A stretch of 32,495 nucleotides of DNA, taken from Elysia marginata. Taxonomy: Eukaryota; Mollusca; Gastropoda; Plakobranchidae. Each line of letters begins with the position of its first letter. Within the stretch, counting starts at the first letter, position 1. The position numbers and the translations under genes were made by a program. Below the pieces are notes generated by a model, which made no database searches, was not told where the DNA came from, and saw nothing but the letters and a program-made list of their open reading frames with translations. This document shows, piece after piece, positions 23,185 to 32,495 of the stretch. The stretch is from positions 260,170 through 292,664 of the forward strand of contig BMAT01008732.1 of the NCBI GenBank assembly GCA_019649035.1, written 5' to 3'.

Positions 23185-23400
23185 TGAGACCGTGGTCTAG
23201 TGGTGAGCGCTTGAGTTTTGGACCGAGAGGTCCGGGCTTCAAGTCCTGCTTTAGGCAGGTTGACTTTAAGTTCTTGAGGAAGGCTATTTACACACATATC
23301 TTCGCCTCACTCATGCGTTAAGGGAGTAACCGACTATAGGCAGTGAAAGATTTTGTCAGTATGCGAGAGTGATGCGGTTTTGTTTTTTCTTTTGCTGCTG
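23185..23400 (+). mobile_element. tRNA-derived SINE-like element
   Basis: A tRNA-like head starts near 23185 with an A-box-like GTGGTCTAGTGGTGAGCGC (23192-23210) and a B-box-like GGCTTCAAGTCC (23235-23246), in the order and spacing of a Pol III internal promoter. The T-stem is mispaired, so it is not a working tRNA. About 150 nt of unrelated body follows, with T-rich runs from about 23376 that could act as terminators. The head resembles that of the 7.5 kb element, but the bodies do not match. The 3' limit is approximate. Confidence 0.55.
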
Positions 23401-23960
23401 CTCCTTTTTAGTTCAGAAGGTGATTTTGTTGCTAATGGCCTTTCAAGGAACCTATGTAAAGCATATCAGTGGATTAGGCGTTATATGAAAACGCTATTTA
23501 TTTTGCTTTAATAAAGCCTTTGCGTTGCGAACATTATCTAGAACACGCATACACCCCATTTTTAGGAGTTCTATGATCTGATGAACCTGTGAACCAATCA
23601 AATACGTGCAAATAAAAAACCACGGGGCAATTTTTGAGGAACAACTGTTGGTCAGATAATAGTTTGAAAAAACAAACACCCTGCTACTGGTTACCTTAAC
23701 ACACAGGTTGAAGCACATATTGTTTAATAGATCCATGTGTTCATTTAACTGGCTTTGCTGTACTTCCAACTCATAGTATTTGAAACTAAGCTTCTATCAT
23801 CAATATAGGTATCCTAAACTTTAGGCATGCACATAAAATATAATATGCTATCCGGAAACAAAGACTAAGTATTATTTTATACAGTCAATAACATAGAGTA
23901 AGATGGTTAACATGTAGAAAAAATTAACAGAAAGAAAAGTATGAAAATAGGGGCAGTGTG
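23401..23960. other. Anonymous stretch
   Basis: No recognised feature. The minus-strand open frame at 23494-23769 (91 residues) is not low-complexity but matches nothing I know. Confidence 0.45.
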
Positions 23961-23970
23961 TTGTATGGTC

Positions 23971-24060
23971 ATTTATCTCTCTGTCTCTATCTCTCTGTCT
24001 CTGTCTGTCTGTCTCTCTCTCTGTTTCTATCCCTTTCTCTGTCCCTCTTTGTCTCCCTTC
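23971..24060 (+). repeat. CT/GT-rich simple repeat
   Basis: An imperfect mixture of tctctgtc, tctgtctg and tctctct units, followed by looser pyrimidine-rich sequence. Confidence 0.8.
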
Positions 24061-24740
24061 GCTTTTCTAGATCTCTCTATCTATAGTAATTTGTTTAGTT
24101 TTTCTCTCAGTTTTTATCTTACTCTGCTGTTCTAAATATCCTCATTTTTTCACATTGTCAGTTTTCTTGGTATCTATCTCTATCGGTTCCTCCTAAATCA
24201 TTCCACCCCTCTCTTCCTTTCATACTACTAATAGCTTTCTTCCTCTCTGTAGTATGTGGTACCTTCATCTTCTGATCCGAATTAACAAGCCTATGCTAAC
24301 GAGCTACGCATGACTTTCCCCCCTGCCCGAGATCCTCCAGACCACAGATGACCGGCCTTGAGGTCAATCTGAGAGGACACAACAGATCCAGACACTGATG
24401 TGCCAATGACGTGGCCTTTGACCCTGCATTCTAGGTTCAATTCCCTGGCATCCTGACATTATGCATGAAATTACAAACCAGGGAGAAAGATCAGGGGAAA
24501 TGTTAACAAGCTAATAATAACAAACTTAATCATCACGCGTCATGCTAACACCCAATCTTATTACCATTATTAGCAACTCTCATTCACATAAAGGCTTTTG
24601 AAAGGTTTCTCTGACTTTATTTATAGCATTAGTCGTCTTCGTTGAGTAATGAGAGTAGATATAGAACAAGTAGGTTTACTAGTCGGTGTAGAGGTAATGA
24701 TGAATTAAGGGCTTGTAACAGTAGCAGCAACAATAGTCAA
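24061..24740. other. Gene-free stretch with a GC-richer segment
   Basis: At 24290-24450 the sequence is GC-richer and holds an inverted pair TGACC (24349-24353) / AGGTCA (24361-24366), plus a B-box-like aggttcaattcc at about 24430. The B-box lacks a convincing A box, so a SINE head here is only possible. Nothing else is recognised. Confidence 0.35.
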
Positions 24741-24746
24741 GTAGTG

Positions 24747-24791
<45 letters not shown>

Positions 24792-24803
24792 ATTGTTGTC
24801 GAA

Positions 24804-24887
<84 letters not shown>

Positions 24888-24930
24888 ATTGTTGTCGAAG
24901 TAGAAGTAGTTGTAGAAGAAGAAGCAACGG
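24741..24930 (+). repeat. (GTA)n array with a repeated interruption
   Basis: Two GTA arrays (about 24741-24789 and 24806-24886) are each followed by the same interruption, aattgttgtcgaagtagaag, at 24791 and 24887. The 96-bp offset indicates that a larger unit was duplicated, not that two arrays grew independently. The open frames (poly-Val forward at 24642-25064, poly-Leu reverse) follow from the trinucleotide and are not proteins. Confidence 0.9.
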
Positions 24931-26980
24931 CAACAGTAGTTGGTCTTTTTTTTCTTTTACTTTGTCTCTTTTCTCCTATCTCGGTTTCTTTTCAAACAAG
25001 TTCACCTCCAACCACATCTCTTTCTCTATACACTAGAATTTATCCAAAAATGTTTACTCGGTAATTAAAATGTCACATAGTCAAAACTGATTTCTTTTTT
25101 AACATTTTGTAAAAAAAAATGTTGAATGTTGCTTTTCCAAAATTCTTTAAGTTCAGTTTGGTAACTAAATTTTTTTGCAACACGGAGAGGGAATGTTAAA
25201 AACAACAATTTACTTATTTCCTCCGTTGGGAATAGATTTCTTTATTTCGTAAATGAAGAGAAATAAATAAAAGCTAAATATTTTCAGAATATTGAAGTAA
25301 TGAGATTTTAAAAAAAACTGTCTCTACCTATTGGAACATGAATAGGTAGCCTGCTATTGCAATGACCACTTAACATAAACATTAATTTTTTTTTATCTCA
25401 AAGTTTGTTTTTTTCGGATAGCCTCCTAAAAAGTCTGAATAATAGAAGGCGTACAAAGAGCAAAGAAAATGTTTACATAGGTTAAGAGATACTAAGATGT
25501 TCTTAATTTTCGATGACCCCAGGAGGCCCTCTAGAACAAGCCAGAAATTTTTGGTTTCCACCTCGTATTCTCTCTGAGAACAGTAAAGTCAGTCGAGGTG
25601 CTTGCTTCCATTCTACTCGCCCAGGGGATCCAAAGGGCTCTTTAAAAGTACTAGGTCACGTGACTGTACTCTTAAACAGGGCGTGACAGACGTTGGATTT
25701 TACTGAACCGGATAATCGGGTATTTACAGTTCCATAAAACTACGATACCAGTTTAGTGAAAGCGAGAATTTTAGACTCGCGAAATTTTTGCTCACAATAA
25801 ATTATTTTACATACATTTTTCTCGACCATACTTCATTCCCAAGCTACGTGACTGTAGGGGACATTTGTATGGGTTTTTTTTTAAATTATGGGTGAACTAA
25901 GGAGTTATGCCTTTAGCCATTGAAAAAGTTGTTTTGAATACAGTCCTGCGAAAAACAGACGTTCTATTTTGTGCCACCATTCGACATCGGTATTTTTAAG
26001 TCCGATTATCGCCCTGCTTTAACCGTAGATCTGCCCAGGGCTTTTACGACAACAAACATGATTTCCTAGGGTGGTCCTTGTCAAGTCACTGATTGAATCC
26101 CTGCAGAGTGAGCGCCCCTTGCTCTTCCCGTTGTTATTAGTAATTGGTTTTACTCTCTGGGGTCGCAGCTCGTATTTTGCTTTATATCAAATTATCAGCC
26201 ATTCTCAGGCCTTTCTTGGGATTGTTTAGGCTTTTGTGTTTGCATGACTTCCCCTAAGATTTAGGGTTCAGCTTTCATCAAACTACAACTGACCCTCGAT
26301 GCACTTTCATGTCTTTTTTTAAAGTTTCTATTTATCACTTTTTCACGCAAAAAGAAAAGCACGCCAGTGCAATTCATCATGGAAACTGATTGTTTCCTTC
26401 AAGCCTCTCTAATAGTTCCAAAACGTTCTCTCCAGGACAATTAATAAAAGATGTACGCAATGGTTAAGGATAGAATAAAAAAAAACCGTCGCGATCAAGT
26501 TTTTCTATTTTGCAATGCTGTTGCCGCCCTCACACACTGTATATTCATATAACTCAACATTTCGCAGCAACAGAAATTGACTTGATAGCTCTGTATGAGG
26601 ATGTAAAGTGCAAGCGAAAATTATTATGATTAAACACTTAAAGTTAGATCAAGACTCGTGAAGTTCGTTTTTAAAAATTCTAATGGTTTTCCATTTTACT
26701 CCTCCTGCTAACGTTCTCTCAAATTATAAACCTCTTTGAGAACTAGATTCAAGATCTATTAGGGAATTTCAAATAGGAATTTTAGAACTGAAAATCACAA
26801 AAGCTCTATAATTTACTTACACTTGAATCAAATTATGCTTGATTTGAGTTTTTGGCCTTGTGGGGGCATAAAAATTATTTGGTTGGCTTTAAATGATTTG
26901 TGTTACTATGTTTTAACTAAATAATAAATGACGATCATAGACTCTAAGAGATAAAGATTATGAAGACAGTGACAAACTGA
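24931..26980. other. Anonymous gene-free stretch
   Basis: Mostly AT-rich. A mixed-composition patch at 25510-25690 contains the 10-nt palindrome GTCACGTGAC (25655-25664), an E-box CACGTG nested inside a longer AGTAC...GTACT inverted repeat; a related acgtgactgta recurs at about 25847. No gene or transposon is recognised. Confidence 0.5.
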
Positions 26981-27085
26981 GGAAGGAGAAGAAGAGACAA
27001 AGTGAGAGAGACAGAGAGAGAGATAGAAAGAAACAGAGAAGAAGAGAGAAAAAGGAAAGGATGATAGAGAAAGAGAGCAATAAAA
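26981..27085 (+). repeat. Purine-rich low-complexity tract
   Basis: An imperfect gaga, gaaa and ggaa mixture. It produces Ser/Leu/Phe-rich minus-strand frames (26906-27296) that are not credible proteins. Confidence 0.75.
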
Positions 27086-27407
27086 ATTCAGGCAGAAAGA
27101 AGATTTTAAAGTTATAGTAAAACATTTTAGAAAGCATAATAATAAAAAATAAAACGCATTCAATATTTAAAAAAATATTATGAAAGAGACAACTATTTAA
27201 TTTAGTATTAGCTTTCCAATTTTGGCAGGTAAAATGATTACTCAGTTCAAGGTCATGCATCAAAATCTGATAATTCTGTTGTCGTAGAGTAATCAATTTT
27301 CTTAATTTGCACGTTTTTAAAAATAGGAATCTCTCTTAGTAGTGAACGCAGTTAACGCCACCCCTTACGCAATGTAGTCCTGTTTGTTTACACTGACGTG
27401 ACAGTTT

Positions 27408-27571
27408 TAGAGACCTTAAGCACACGCACCGTGTCTCACTGTGCGCACGTGAAAATCGGGAAAGCAAATCGAGGAAACTATAAAAATAATTATACCAGTT
27501 TCTAAAAATAGACCCACAGACGTTCCCGTCATGCTCACGCGTTGGCTGCTTAAAGTGTGTTAGTATCTTCT
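27408..27571 (+). mobile_element. SINE-like body, copy 2 (inverted relative to 7.2 kb)
   Basis: The reverse complement of this stretch aligns end to end with 7207-7363 at roughly 85% by eye. Both contain ctgtgggtctatttttag, gctttcccgattttcacg and gagacacggtgcgtgtgct, reading along the plus strand of copy 1. No tRNA-like head is evident just upstream, so this copy is either truncated or its head has decayed. A separate small hairpin (cttcttga/tcaagaag) begins at about 27567. Confidence 0.7.
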
Positions 27572-29130
27572 TGATATAAAGTAGTTTTTTTCAAGAAGTA
27601 ATTTTTGGGTACTCGACCAAGACGGGCAAAGGAAAGAGCTGCTAAGTTGCCTTGTTTCCCCTTTACCTTCCGTCACTATTTTTTCGAATAAATAAATTCT
27701 GTAAAGAGGAGATCTTTTTTCAGGGATTTAACTAAACAAAATTAACGTTATCGTTAAGTCCTACCATTAATTCAGTCTCTGGACTGCTTTTCTCATATCG
27801 TAAGATAGCTCTAGATAAGGCACGTCACGTCGAGTTACACAACTGGCACTGTACTGCGAGAGGAGTGACCAAAATGTTTTTGTGGACTACAGAGAAAATT
27901 CTGACGACATCACGCCTCATTCAATCGTTTCCGTCTTGGAGTATCTCTTATTGCAAACTATAGTTTACTTTTGCTTATCAAGCACAGTACTTTCGTGTAA
28001 AAAAATTAATGATTATACAAACATTAATTTTAGGTCTAGGCCTACGATAAAAGAATAACCAAATGGATGATGACTAAAAGAAAATTAACAGTGAAGAGCG
28101 GGTCGAAAGCTATAGGCCTACGCTGCATTCGGACTTAACAAAACAAAAAACGAATCGTAGAGACCTAGCCTTAAATTTCGGTTTGTTTGCCGAGTTTGGA
28201 GCTAGATTTAGATTTAAACGATCTGCCTGTGGATGAAATACATGTAATTAGGATCAATATTTCGGTGTAGATTTTAGCCTCTTTCCTGTAGAAATTATTA
28301 TGATTGGGATATAGAGGAGGATAACAACCGTAATGTGCAGGAGAAAGCTATGGGAGGGATTCAAGACATGTCTACGGAAAGAAGAAGACAAAATCAATGT
28401 AGAAAATAAACAAATCAAATGATAACAAAAAGAAAGGCGCCTTTAGCCTACATCCACAAAATCGAGGCATTTTCAAGTACCGGTACCTAAAAAGATGTGG
28501 TATCACCCTAAACTTTTAAGTTGTTTTTTTTTTTAATTTAAAAACTTACCAATACCGCTCAATTAGTTATGACGTTATTATGGCAAGGACCAACATTATG
28601 CCTTTTTCCAGGACTTAATTCCTTCAAAACGAGGGTGTCATATTCAGTGAATTTACCTTTCTCAATCATAATCCCCTTCAACATGCCCAACCTTTAATTT
28701 AGCACTAGTTTTGAACCCCGACAAGACGATCACATGATTGATTTGGTTCATCATAATTATACATACATATTCCTATCTAACCCGTTTTCACGCCTCTTTA
28801 AAGCCTGTCATATTTCACGCTCTGTCGCCAGCCGAAGGAAGTGCTGCTCTCTCTCTCTACTGAACTTACCACCTCAACTTATAGACGAGCACACACATAC
28901 TCGTGCCGGAGCGGCAAATGAATACATCAATGTCATTCTTAATGTCTGGAAAAAGTAAGCATGTTGTGATCTCACAGACTCCCTCAAGTCTTCGCGAACA
29001 GTGATACATCTTCTTTACCTTTTCACGCATTTTGGTTTTGGGCATGGAAAATCTATTAAACAAATATTGGAAAGATATTAGGGTTATTTTGACGGAAATA
29101 GATGTAAACCTACAACAAAGTTCTCTATCA
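27572..29130. other. Anonymous gene-free stretch
   Basis: No recognised gene or transposon. Two TAGGCCTA palindromes lie 76 bp apart at 28037-28044 and 28113-28120. Short open frames at 28734-28958 (plus) and 28866-29063 (minus) have no known motif. Confidence 0.5.
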
Positions 29131-29408
29131 TCACGCAGCTAGTATGGTCATGTTAGTGAGGACGTGTGATGAGGTGTGTGAGTATGTTGGAAAAAGCGCT
29201 TTTCCCTCCGAATGAGTATATGACTTTTATCACTGTTATCCAAATTTTCTTCTTTTTTTATTCAAAAAATCACGCGGTTAGTATGTTAGTGTTAGTGAGA
29301 ACATGAATATGATGAGGCGTGAGTATCTTGGGAAAAGGGTTTTTACTACGAATGAGCTTATGGCTTTTATCAGATTTATCTAAATTTTCTTCTTTTTTTT
29401 TTGTTGTT
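29131..29408 (+). repeat. Diverged tandem duplication, unit about 139 bp
   Basis: Unit 1 (29131-29269) and unit 2 (29270 to about 29408) align along their whole length. Both start tcacgc..tagtatg, share gttagtgag, gatgagg, gtgagtat, cgaatgag and gacttttatca/ggcttttatca, and end with aaattttcttctttttt. Divergence is substantial but even. A weak third similarity (gtgaggtgtatgatgagcgt) occurs at 29655-29674. No coding sense is seen. Confidence 0.8.
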
Positions 29409-31492
29409 AATCAAGTTATATTTTTTAAAAAGTATATTTCTTTCTTCTTTTATATAAATATAGCTTATAGTCCCACGTATGCACGACAGTGTTCACCAGT
29501 TTGAGTGTGTTTTACGTGTTTATTGCAAAAGCATGATGTGGACCGCAAGTATTTGTTTTGTTATTACCAAAACTCCTTCGTCCCAACCCCAGTTAGAAAG
29601 CAACATGACTCTTCCTCAAGGTGCTAGTGCTTACAATAAAAGTCGCGAGTTTGTGAGGTGTATGATGAGCGTGAGTGTGTATAATGAGTACAATTATCTG
29701 CTATTGATGCTGCTGAAAAAGATGTAACATTAATTTTCACTGCCTGTTAACCATACCCAATTTATAAAAATGGGGAAATAAAAATATTCTTATCCTCATC
29801 CTCATAGGTATCTTTATCCTAGAAATTCGAGTAAATTATAGAGGGGAGTATTTTCCGACCTTTTTCGTTTTCAGTCTTGATTTACTGACGACCAATTAAC
29901 TGAAAACTTTCAATCTTTCGAGTTTTTGTTATGACGTGTTCTGCCATTTAACATAATCTAATAAAAAATCTGGCTTGCAACTAAACCACAAATGAATCAA
30001 TTCACGAATTTGTTAAAATTCTATCTACCTCTTAATTAAACATTTTACCACTCTTTTTAGCTATCTGCCTGCCATTAAGATTTGCTAATCTTGATCAATG
30101 CTTCGATCCTACAGTCCTATTCCTACCAACTAGACTTCATGTAAGTGTAATTGGAACCACGTCAAGTATCTCCTGCATACAGCTTGCCTTCGACAAATCT
30201 CTTTCTGCCTGTTAACAACACTATTTTCTTCCCATAACCAAATATAAAATCACTCAATTTCCTCGTTTGATAATGACTTTAATGACATAGTAGGCCTCTG
30301 TGCGTCTAGAAAGATTGATTCTTGACATCGGCAATTAACCTAGGCATTTGTAAGGGTGTAAAATGAAGCAGTGCGTCTTGTTTAACTATAGGATAGATGT
30401 CTGTATGTCTTACATATTTTTCTTCCTTTCCTGTAAAACCTTACATGTTGAAATCAGGGTATAAAACTTTTTTGTATGTTTCAGATCACTGCATTCTTAG
30501 GAGTACAAGAATCGATGTTGATTTTACTGCAACAGTACGGGAGAAATACTAGATCTAGGTGTATTCATATTGATTAGGAAACGGAATGTTTTCGTCAGTG
30601 CTTTTAAATTGAAACTTTGTCTTCGATTATTTGATTCACGTTGCCTTATCACATGTTTTTATGACTTGAAGCTAAAACCAGTTAGCCACACGTGTAGTGA
30701 TAGAGATAAAGATTTGAAAAGTCAAAACTCTGAAGAAAGTTACTACCTCAATTGCAAAGGAAAATCGAACAGGCCCATTTTAAAGGTGGTTAGATATTTT
30801 GTGTATAGAAATCTTTAGTCATGTCACTGTCCTTACTTTCTATAAAGAGAAATAAGAAGCTAATGCTCTAGATCCAAAAGAAAGTTACACCTTTGATGTT
30901 GGGAAGGCTAAATTGAAGCTGATTTTAAAACACTTATAGGGAAAAGATCACAAGGTGAAGTCTATATTTTTAGTCAGACTTAACAATCTCTTACAAAGTG
31001 TTAGCGAAAGCCGTTGCCGGATTAAACTATTAGTGTAAGTTTAGATCACAATGAAAGCTTACTATGGTGCAGATTCTTATATGAAGTATTAAAACGTTGT
31101 TGCGTCGTACAAAATTTTTACAAAGCGAAATCAATGTCTTGTGGGCGATAATAACCTTCCAAGTCTAAAGACAGTTCTACACCTTCTGTTTATATGAATC
31201 CGGACTTCCATAAGAACCTCTGATGGACCGGCTGTTCATTTGCTCATCATTTTATATGAACTAATGGCTCATTTTCCTAAACGTTTCTTGATGGGTGAAT
31301 GTTCCTTTTCGAGATAAAACTTAAACATCACAAATGTAAGAAAACGGCATGCTGCGGTACTGCAATGCTGATCTCTGTGTACTAGTTATTTTACAGTGAA
31401 GTAACACCGCCTATAAATGAACGCCCATTTTACATTAAATTTAAATCTCATAATGAAGAATACAATTTTGAACGCATTTCTTTAGCTAGGCT
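29409..31492. other. Anonymous AT-rich stretch
   Basis: No gene or transposon is recognised. Open frames at 29319-29504, 29479-29727 and 30570-30818 (all plus) lack known motifs. Confidence 0.5.
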
Positions 31493-31572
31493 GAAAAAAA
31501 GTTGTGAATAGATTCGAACCCACAAGCCCTGGGTTGATTGTAATTGTGTGATTTTACCACGTTACTGGCTCC
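31493..31572 (-). mobile_element. tRNA-like sequence with T7 terminator (tRNA pseudogene or SINE)
   Basis: On the minus strand: GGAGCCAGTAACGTGGTAA, whose A-box-like part lies at 31557-31568, then about 36 nt later the B box GGGTTCGAATC (31511-31521), and a T7 run at 31494-31500 about 10 nt beyond. Head, spacing and terminator match a Pol III unit of tRNA size. The T-stem pairs poorly, so a pseudogene or a solitary SINE head is more likely than a functional tRNA. I cannot assign an amino acid. Confidence 0.5.
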
Positions 31573-31957
31573 TTTAACTACTTTTATATAAGCCTCTTCG
31601 ATCTTTTGTTCGAAAAAGGTTCAAGGTGGTTTTTCCAAACAAAGATACTTATATTAGTTAACTTATAATATTAATTACTATGGAGACTGTATGTGAGTCA
31701 AACGTAACGCTGTAAAAAGGTGTCGATCATTAGCTTTTCCGGTCTCCACCATATATTGTAAACAAATGTTTCCTGGTTGGAGTCTGGAAAAAAAGGCAGT
31801 CGGGCTCATTGTATCCCAGCGATCATATTAAGAGAAGATAACCTACGAAGGAGGTTTGTATTAGATATACCATAATTTGAACCTCTGACTTTAGATAGAT
31901 AGTACGTATAACAAATATAACGGGCAGTGACTGTAAATTTCATCTGCTCACATGCAC
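31573..31957. other. Short anonymous stretch
   Basis: Nothing firm is seen. A minus-strand B-box-like AGGTTCAAATTA near 31876 lacks a credible A box. Confidence 0.4.
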
Positions 31958-31973
31958 TCTCTCTTTTATATGT

Positions 31974-32061
31974 ACCCCCCCCCCCTCTCTTTCTCTCTCT
32001 CTCTTTCTCTCTTTCTGTCTTTCTCTCTCCCTCTCTGTATCTCTGCCCCCCCCCCCCCCCG
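31974..32061 (+). repeat. C11 - (CT)n - C15 low-complexity block
   Basis: C runs at 31975-31985 and 32046-32060 bracket about 60 nt of ctctttct repeats. The minus strand therefore carries long G runs separated by purines. The open frames here are composition artefacts. Confidence 0.9.
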
Positions 32062-32177
32062 CACTCTTTTTCTCTCATTCCCTAAATCACAAACCTACAC
32101 CGTTCTAGAATTGACTAATACAAACTTATCCGATGCAAACAACGGAAGGAATTGGGGAGGGTCTTGCATCACTATAA

Positions 32178-32495
32178 TAAAATGGTGATGGAAGGCCCTA
32201 CCAATATTTAACTACAGACATGTTCTAACTTCGCACCCAGGCTTTCAATTTGAGCGTGCGTAAAAGCTTTTTTTTTCGTGTTCATGTTCTAACTTCGCAC
32301 CTAGGCTTTTTACGTACGCTCAATGTGAAAGCGCAAGTGCAAAGTTAGAACATGTCTGCAGTTTATTATTGGGAGTTAATTGTGTATAAGAGTTCGATAC
32401 AGCGATGGCTTAGACAAAGAAAAAAAAGATACACGGGGACCCAATTTACGCATATAATATATATAATATTGGTAGGGCCTTCCATCACCATTTTA
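32178..32495. mobile_element. MITE-like foldback element with nested inverted repeats
   Basis: The first 31 nt (32178-32208, starting taaaatggtgatggaaggcc) and the last 31 nt of the window (32465-32495) are perfect inverted repeats. Inside is a second imperfect inverted pair, about 55 nt per arm (about 32213-32268 and 32303-32359). The motif catgttctaacttcgcac occurs three times: direct at 32219-32236 and 32283-32300, inverted with one mismatch at 32337-32354. There is no transposase frame. At 318 bp, non-coding and with terminal repeats, it fits a non-autonomous DNA transposon. The right repeat ends at the window edge, so its full length and any target-site duplication cannot be read. Confidence 0.75.

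Noticed and set aside
24420..24450. B-box-like aggttcaattcc
   Set aside because: No convincing A box at the right distance, so not called as a SINE or tRNA.
24642..25064. Poly-Val open frame (and poly-Leu on the reverse strand)
   Set aside because: Both come from the GTA trinucleotide array; every frame of such an array is open.
26075..26110. B-box-like sequence on the minus strand (ggattcaatcag)
   Set aside because: No A box and the motif is short enough to be chance.

Overview
The window looks like non-coding metazoan DNA, probably intergenic or intronic. It is AT-rich, dense in (GA)n/(CT)n tracts and other simple repeats, and carries decayed mariner transposons, tRNA-derived SINE-like sequences and a foldback element. 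Four copies of the palindrome TAGGCCTA and the SINE-plus-microsatellite texture would fit a marine invertebrate, perhaps a mollusc; this is a weak inference. An assembly gap of 88 N sits inside a CT tract at 18043-18130.

I found no host protein-coding gene that I can defend. The longer open frames come from low-complexity pyrimidine or purine tracts (6707-7330, 13661-14461, 24642-25064), from a transposase remnant (1200-1394, 2006-2206, 2486-2716), or have no recognisable features. There is no operon-like organisation, no CRISPR array and no rRNA.

Layout: 1-1159 is purine-rich DNA with one copy of a diverged dispersed repeat. 1160-2376 is a broken mariner element, followed directly by a second mariner relic (about 2410-2960) in the same orientation. 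2961-7190 is anonymous AT-rich DNA ending in a pyrimidine tract. 7195-7520 is a minus-strand SINE-like element whose body recurs inverted at 27408-27571. 7521-18030 is mostly anonymous, with a GC-richer block at 8260-8560, tRNA-like sequences near 10.1 and 12.1 kb, (GA)n tracts at 12.4 and 14.5 kb, and the second copy of the dispersed repeat at 14.3 kb. 18131-29130 alternates CT/GA/GT/GTA repeats, another tRNA-headed element at 23.2 kb and anonymous DNA. 29131-29408 is a diverged tandem duplication of about 139 bp. 31.5 kb has a tRNA-like sequence followed by a T7 run, and 32178-32495 is a MITE-like foldback element with perfect 31-bp terminal inverted repeats ending exactly at the window edge.

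No genes work together here; the recoverable biology is the history of mobile elements and repeats. The best leads are the terminal foldback element, the inverted SINE-body pair, the GA-tailed dispersed repeat pair and the back-to-back mariner relics.
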